Assembly: GCA_007258455.2 (NCBI GenBank)
Contig: VDFB02275638.1
Coordinates: 278,998 to 342,997 of the forward strand
Reading direction: 5' to 3'
Source: Sequoia sempervirens
Lineage: Eukaryota; Streptophyta; Pinopsida; Cupressales; Cupressaceae
DNA: 64,000 nucleotides
How positions within the stretch are numbered: the stretch's first letter is position 1; each line of letters begins with the position of its first letter. The notes beneath the pieces were generated by a model. It was not told the origin of the DNA. It saw only the letters and a list, made by a program, of their open reading frames with translations, and ran no database searches. A program made the translations under genes and the position numbers. This document shows positions 59,801-64,000 of this stretch, piece after piece.

Positions 59801-60825
59801 AAACCTATACTTCAAGGTAATTAATGGTGAAATTAATTTTGGTCTTATATGTTGATGATTTGATTCTTACTGGAGAAGATCACCTGATTCTTGAATGTAA
59901 GGAGTTGGCTTCTGAATTTGAGATGAAGGACCTTGGGCTCATGCATTACTTCCTTGGCTTAGAAGTCTGGCAGAAACCAGATGAGATGATTCTAAGTCAA
60001 GGGAAGTACACCATTGATATACTTAAGAGGTTTGGTATGATGGATTGTAAATCCATGTCTACACCCATGGAGACCAACCTACACAAATTGAAGGAGGCTG
60101 CAGCTAGTTTAGACTTGGTGGATCCTACTATGTACAGACAGCTGATTGGGTCCTTGATGTATCTAGTTAACACTAGACCAGATATCTATTATGCTGTGAG
60201 TGCACTTAGTCAGTTCATGTGTGAACTGAGACAGATACATCTCGTTGCAGCTAAACATATCCTGAGATACTTGCGTGGCACAGTTGGATATGGATTGAGA
60301 TACTCTTCAGATGCAGACTTGGAGTTGCATGGCTATATTGATTTTGATTGGGCAGGGTGTGTCACTGATTAGAAGAGCACCTCTGGATGTTGCTTTAGTT
60401 TGGGTTCTGCTATGATATCCTGGTGTAGCAGGAAGCAGTCATCTATAACATTGAGTACAACAGAGGTAGAGTATATTGCAGCTTGTATGGCAACTCGGGA
60501 AGCAATGTGGCTTTGTAAGCTCCTTGCAGGATTGTTTGAACAATCAATGGAGCCTACTATCATTCATTGTGATAACCAGAGTTGCGTGAAGCCTTCTGTC
60601 AATCCTGTGTTTCATGACAGAACCAAGCATGTTGAGATCAAGTACCACTATATTAGAGATATGGTACTGCGGAAGGCTATACAGTTGAGGTATATCAACA
60701 TTGATGAGCAGACGACAGACATTCTCACCAAGCCTTTCTCCAGAATCAAGTTTGTGTGCTTTCGAGATAAGCTTGGTATGGTGGAGAATCCAGCCTTAAC
60801 TGAGAAAGAGTCTCAGTATCAGTGA
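56821..60825 (+). pseudogene. copia gag-pol polyprotein, broken
   Basis: It starts at ATG 56821 (MVNGLKIEDRLEGASNYTSC). Gag (about 56821-57600) ends in an intact knuckle CFRCDKFGHFAKHC (near 57560). Protease WLIDSGASRDITG is near 57725. The integrase zinc domain (LWHRRLAHLHF...CKGCALGK) is at about 58120-58250. After a frame change near 58290 the integrase core follows (FIDDHSRKTW, SDNGGEYTSGSF, NGIAERKNR). Reverse transcriptase is 59320-60100 (YVDDLILTG near 59850) and RNase H about 60300-60680. A second frame change lies between 59015 and 59320. Stops are TAG at 58695, 59013, 59725 and 60370, at least the first three explainable as CAG to TAG. The end is TGA 60823-60825. Confidence 0.92.
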
Positions 60826-60841
60826 GCCTATTTAATAAGTT

Positions 60842-61000
60842 GTTCTCTATGAGAGAAGTTCGAGGTGAAATCCCTTGTTAATGAGTTCTTCTCTATGAGA
60901 GAAGTTCGAGGTGGAATCCCTTGTTAATGCATTTCTCCTTGAGATTTGAGGTGAAAGCCCTTGTTTCCACCCTCTGAGAGAGTCATGGTGGATGTCATGT
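60842..61000 (+). repeat. ~50-bp tandem repeats before the 3' LTR
   Basis: TTCTCTATGAGAGAAGTTCGAGGTG(A/G)AATCCCTTGTTAATG occurs twice (about 60842 and 60890), then a shorter, diverged third copy. The unit contains the palindrome CTCT.ATGAGAG. Confidence 0.8.
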
Positions 61001-61169
61001 GTGTGACTCCATGACAACATCTTGTACTTGTGTTTCACCCTCTGGGAGAGCCATGGTGAAAGTCATGTTGAGGTGACACGCAAGTGATGAATAGCCAGCT
61101 GATATCACTATTTTTCACCTCTATGGTTGTAGCCACAGAGATGAATGCAGTCGAGTATTTTCTCAGAGG

Positions 61170-62057
61170 TGTTGATGTTCATATATCGTCTCTATCAATA
61201 AATCAAATATAGCCCCAGACTATTTTATTTATTACAAATAGGAGATCACTGGAAGTAGAGACCGACTCTGTATATGAACATCAACACTCCCTCTCAGCTA
61301 GGGAGAATACTTCCAGCTGCACAAGACAAATCACCTCAGCGTGATGTCTACCACTATGGCTACAACCATAAGTGAAAAGAAGAATATCACCTCATCGTGA
61401 TATTAGATATCGCCTCAACACGATATCAACCATAATGGCTACAACCATACTATGGTGTGTACAAGTGTTCATCACGCAACTATTTTATTTATTAATACTC
61501 CAAGAGGCGTAATTATTAAGAGACATATCTATTTGTTAAGACAAGCAAATCTTAATGAAGAGGCACATTTATTATCAAGGCCGACCTTGATAGGAGGAGG
61601 CGCATTTTTCAAGATACGATTTTGAGGAGGCCAACTTATCATGTTTTATTGATGCGTCTCTATGAAGGGATATCTCCCTATGCTGGTCGACATGATGGTG
61701 AAGGGTCACGTCCTCTTGATAATGTATATATATCCATTCTTGTCTCTTTGTTTAGCATTCATATTGATCATAAGTCGTCACAGTCATAGAGCGAATTCTA
61801 TAGAGGAGCAGGTTGAAGAATTGTGTAAGGCTGAGTCTTATTGCTGTGTATCTATATCAGTTTGTAGTGTCTCTTGTTGGCCTTCATATCGGCCTTTGTA
61901 AAGGAGATTCTTGAATTATATATCAATATATAAGTGATATATTGTTGCTGGGTTTTTTCTCCCTCAAGAGGAGGGTTTTCCCAGGGTATTTGCTGTGTTA
62001 TTGTGTCTGATTTTGAATTAATTTCTGTGCATTTAAATCTGATCTCTAAATTTAACA
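61170..62057 (+). repeat. 3' LTR of plus-strand copia, with insertion
   Basis: 888 bp, same ends as the 5' LTR. An internal block (61235-61478) lies between two copies of ACTATTTTATTTATTA (61219-61234 and 61479-61494). Confidence 0.9.
61235..61478 (-). mobile_element. Inverted fragment of a related copia inside the 3' LTR
   Basis: Read on the minus strand it is the last ~190 bp of a copia interior, a purine tract AGCTGAGAGGGAG and the first ~52 bp of an LTR (TGTTGATGTTCATATAC...). It is related to but not identical with the host element. The flanking 16-bp direct repeat looks like a target duplication, though template switching at a shared TTTATTA is also possible. It creates a large inverted repeat with the host LTR start. 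Confidence 0.75.
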
Positions 62058-62062
62058 ATGGA

Positions 62063-63470
62063 ATCCTACCTTGTGCTTGAAAAATCCCCCCAACTTGGTG
62101 TAGAATACCTCTTCTAAGCTTTTTCCTCTTCTTCTTGCTCATCCTCAACTTTCTTGCACTTGCAACACTTCACTCTCACTCTTTCACTCCTTCACTCTCA
62201 CTCTTTTGCTCTGTTCATCCTTATTGTTGGAATGAATTTGTGTGTAATAGCGAGGATTTTAGGGTGTCGTATAGGGTTTAGGGGGCTTTGGCGGTCCCAT
62301 TGGCCATTAGGGTTTGGCCTTGGGTATTGGTTCCCAAAAAATGTATGTTTTATTCATTTTTTTAAACTTGATTGCTTGCCGGTCGTGGGAGATACCTGGG
62401 TGTCCCTGGGTCCTCGCCATCCTGGTGGCATCGTGAGTGTCCCAACGGTGGTGGTGGCATCCCGGAAATGTGGGGATTTTTTGGGGGGGTGGGGGGGAAT
62501 GCGTTCCCTAGAACACTGCTTGAAACTCTAGTAATTCATCTTGATGCATTGAATTTGAAAAGCTTTTGTTTGACTGATTCTGCATCAAACACTAGCTCAA
62601 ATATTCACAATTTTGAATGCTTTGAAAACCCCCTAGGTTTTGTTATCCATTTCTCCTAACAATCTATGCTTCCTCAAGCATGAAACTGTGGACCTTGAAA
62701 CACTTTGAATGAATAGGAAAGGGGAATGGCAACCTATCGCCTTTTGCTCTCAAAATGATGATGTTATATGTGCTGAAATCTTGTTTTTGTTCAATAAATC
62801 CCTAAGCAATCTGAAGTAGAAAGACTGAAAACCTCTTTAAACCTCAATGCTACCCTTGTGTTTGAATCCTGAACTTCTGGAGTTTTTATTCCCTTTGAAG
62901 ACAAAACCTTGTTTGAAGGCGAAGACGAATTATGAAAATTGTTTGCAATCAAATGCTTTTGATGAAAATTATACTGTCCATTTAGGAGCATGTGCTTGAG
63001 TATGTTTGGGCAGGTTTTGTGTTTCTTTGGAAAGCTAGTTTCCATGCACTATGATGAGTGCTTTTCTTCATTGTTGCAAATTTTTGAAACTTAAAAATCT
63101 GGTCCCTACTTTCAATGGTGTGCCATTGCAAACACATAGCAGATTTTTGACTAATACTTGTTCTAGATAGAGGAAAATGTGCACCTGGAAATTTTTATTG
63201 CATCTTCCACTGTTGAAATTGTGTTTCTAGGCTTTGGGTTGTGCATGCAATTGTTATCCTGCATGTTTGTCTTATAAACAATCTGGTTCCATGCCCCAAG
63301 GCACGTGCCTTTATAGTGTCATACAATATTGACTCTAAAAATTGTGTTCCCGACCATTGGTGCAGGCCATTCAGCTTTGCATGTGAATTTTGTATGTGTT
63401 CCTATGTGTATGACTTGGAAAATCTGTGTGAATGGCTGTTCCATCTTGATAAGGGCACACTTTTACATAC
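62063..63470. other. Non-coding DNA
   Basis: 62080-62220 is pyrimidine-rich (CTCACTCTTTCACTC). 62230-62520 is GC-rich with G runs. The rest is mixed and shows no recognised gene. Before the copia insertion this DNA was contiguous with 55560-56056. Confidence 0.55.
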
Positions 63471-64000
63471 TCATGTTGATTTTGTGCCTTGAGATTTCTT
63501 CCTAATGTCTTCTCCATTCAACCTCTTAACTTTTTCATTGTTCCTGCAAAGAAGGGTAAGAAAAGACAAAACCAACATAATGTAAAGCTTTGAAGCATGA
63601 TGACTGTATTGATGGAACGACAAAGATTTGGCTTGAAAATTTATACATGATGGAAATTTTTTGTATGGATACATCACAATTTCTGAATCTTCATAGTTTA
63701 CCTTGATGATTGCAAGTTGATTTCTCAGATTATTTAAATTCCCAATGTGATCGTTCATGCTATCTCCTTCATTTTAGATAAGTCAGTTGCCTTTTAATAT
63801 CCATAATTTTTAATTACTGGTTCTTTCATACATTGTTTGCAGAGTCTCCCATATTTCCTTTGTTGTTTTAAGATCTTGAACATGATGTTTGCTTCTTGGA
63901 CTAATTTTCCACAAAACTGTTGCTCAGCATGAATATCCATTTTATCTCATTTTGGATGCTCACACACATCTCTAATTTGTTTTTGTGTTGCTAATTCCTA
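63471..64000 (-). pseudogene. Ty1/copia gag remnant at the window edge
   Basis: The minus-strand frame at 63758-63471 contains SMNDHIGNLNNLRNQLA, the typical mid-Gag stretch of copia elements. Upstream, in another frame (about 63870-63840), DLKTTKEIWETLQ is the preceding Gag motif. Stops and a shift separate them, and an unrelated C-terminal part follows. The rest of the element, if any, is beyond the right edge. Confidence 0.65.

Larger units (their letters stand above)
56062..62057 (+). mobile_element. Complete Ty1/copia element, 6.0 kb
   Basis: It is flanked by ATGGA at 56057-56061 and 62058-62062. The 5' LTR is 56062-56718, the primer site 56719-56730, gag-pol 56821-60825, then a 340-bp untranslated part with tandem repeats, and a 3' LTR 61170-62057. 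The 3' LTR is longer because of an internal insertion. Over the shared ~566 bp the LTRs differ at about 14 sites by hand count (about 97.5% identity), so it is younger than the minus-strand copia. Confidence 0.92.

Noticed and set aside
62154..62659. Plus-strand frames in GC-rich DNA
   Set aside because: No domain or codon pattern; composition follows G runs and pyrimidine repeats.
1..64000. CRISPR arrays, bacterial operons, rRNA or organelle insertions
   Set aside because: No spaced direct-repeat arrays of that type, no operon layout and no rRNA-like stretch were seen. The content is plant nuclear repeats.

Overview
This looks like AT-rich nuclear DNA of a seed plant. The evidence is plant-type LINEs with DUF4283/CCHC ORF1 proteins, Ty1/copia and Ty3/gypsy elements primed by tRNA-Met (TGGTATCAGAGC-like sites), a plant hAT transposase remnant, a tRNA-derived SINE and one recognisable single-copy plant gene. 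Old, decayed, deeply nested retroelements with many solo LTRs would fit a large, slowly turned-over genome such as a gymnosperm, but the species cannot be fixed from the sequence.

Only one ordinary gene is intact: a single-exon gene for mitochondrial ribosomal protein mL53 (31100-31468, +). Its 3' end runs straight into about 2 kb of diverged ~220-480-bp tandem repeats that resemble the stop-codon region of the gene. A second protein-coding region (44957-46672, -) is long and only lightly broken, but I do not recognise it. Two direct copies of a three-hairpin palindrome cluster lie beside it.

Layout. 1-2.5 kb: an ORF1-only LINE derivative with perfect 16-bp target duplications, then a tandem duplication. 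2.5-13.2 kb: a gypsy-type element with a tiny, mostly non-coding interior and very long LTRs; its 3' LTR is interrupted by a probable solo LTR. 13.27-21.2 kb: a nearly full-length minus-strand LINE. Its 3' UTR carries a second 1.34-kb retroposon with an 18-bp target duplication and an open frame of unknown identity. 20.9-22.7 kb: a plus-strand LINE ORF1 fragment between ~385-bp direct repeats. 23-31 kb: gag debris, AT-rich DNA, a SINE with 15-bp target duplications, large purine/pyrimidine tracts and a 1.8-kb solo LTR. 31-38 kb: mL53, its repeat array, a copia solo LTR and short foldbacks. 38.08-43.52 kb: a complete minus-strand copia element with non-canonical TA...TA LTR ends. 43.5-49 kb: the unrecognised coding region and palindromes. 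49-55.5 kb: a LINE 3' fragment and a hAT transposase fragment, each split by a solo LTR of the same family. 56.06-62.06 kb: a complete plus-strand copia element with an inverted insertion inside its 3' LTR. 62-64 kb: mostly non-coding, ending in another copia gag remnant.

Target-site duplications, where they could be read by eye, give nesting order and exact ends for ten insertions. Most coding damage consists of nonsense or Cys/Asp substitutions explainable by C-to-T or G-to-A change, as expected for methylated, silenced repeats. All percentages and counts are hand counts from the raw sequence.
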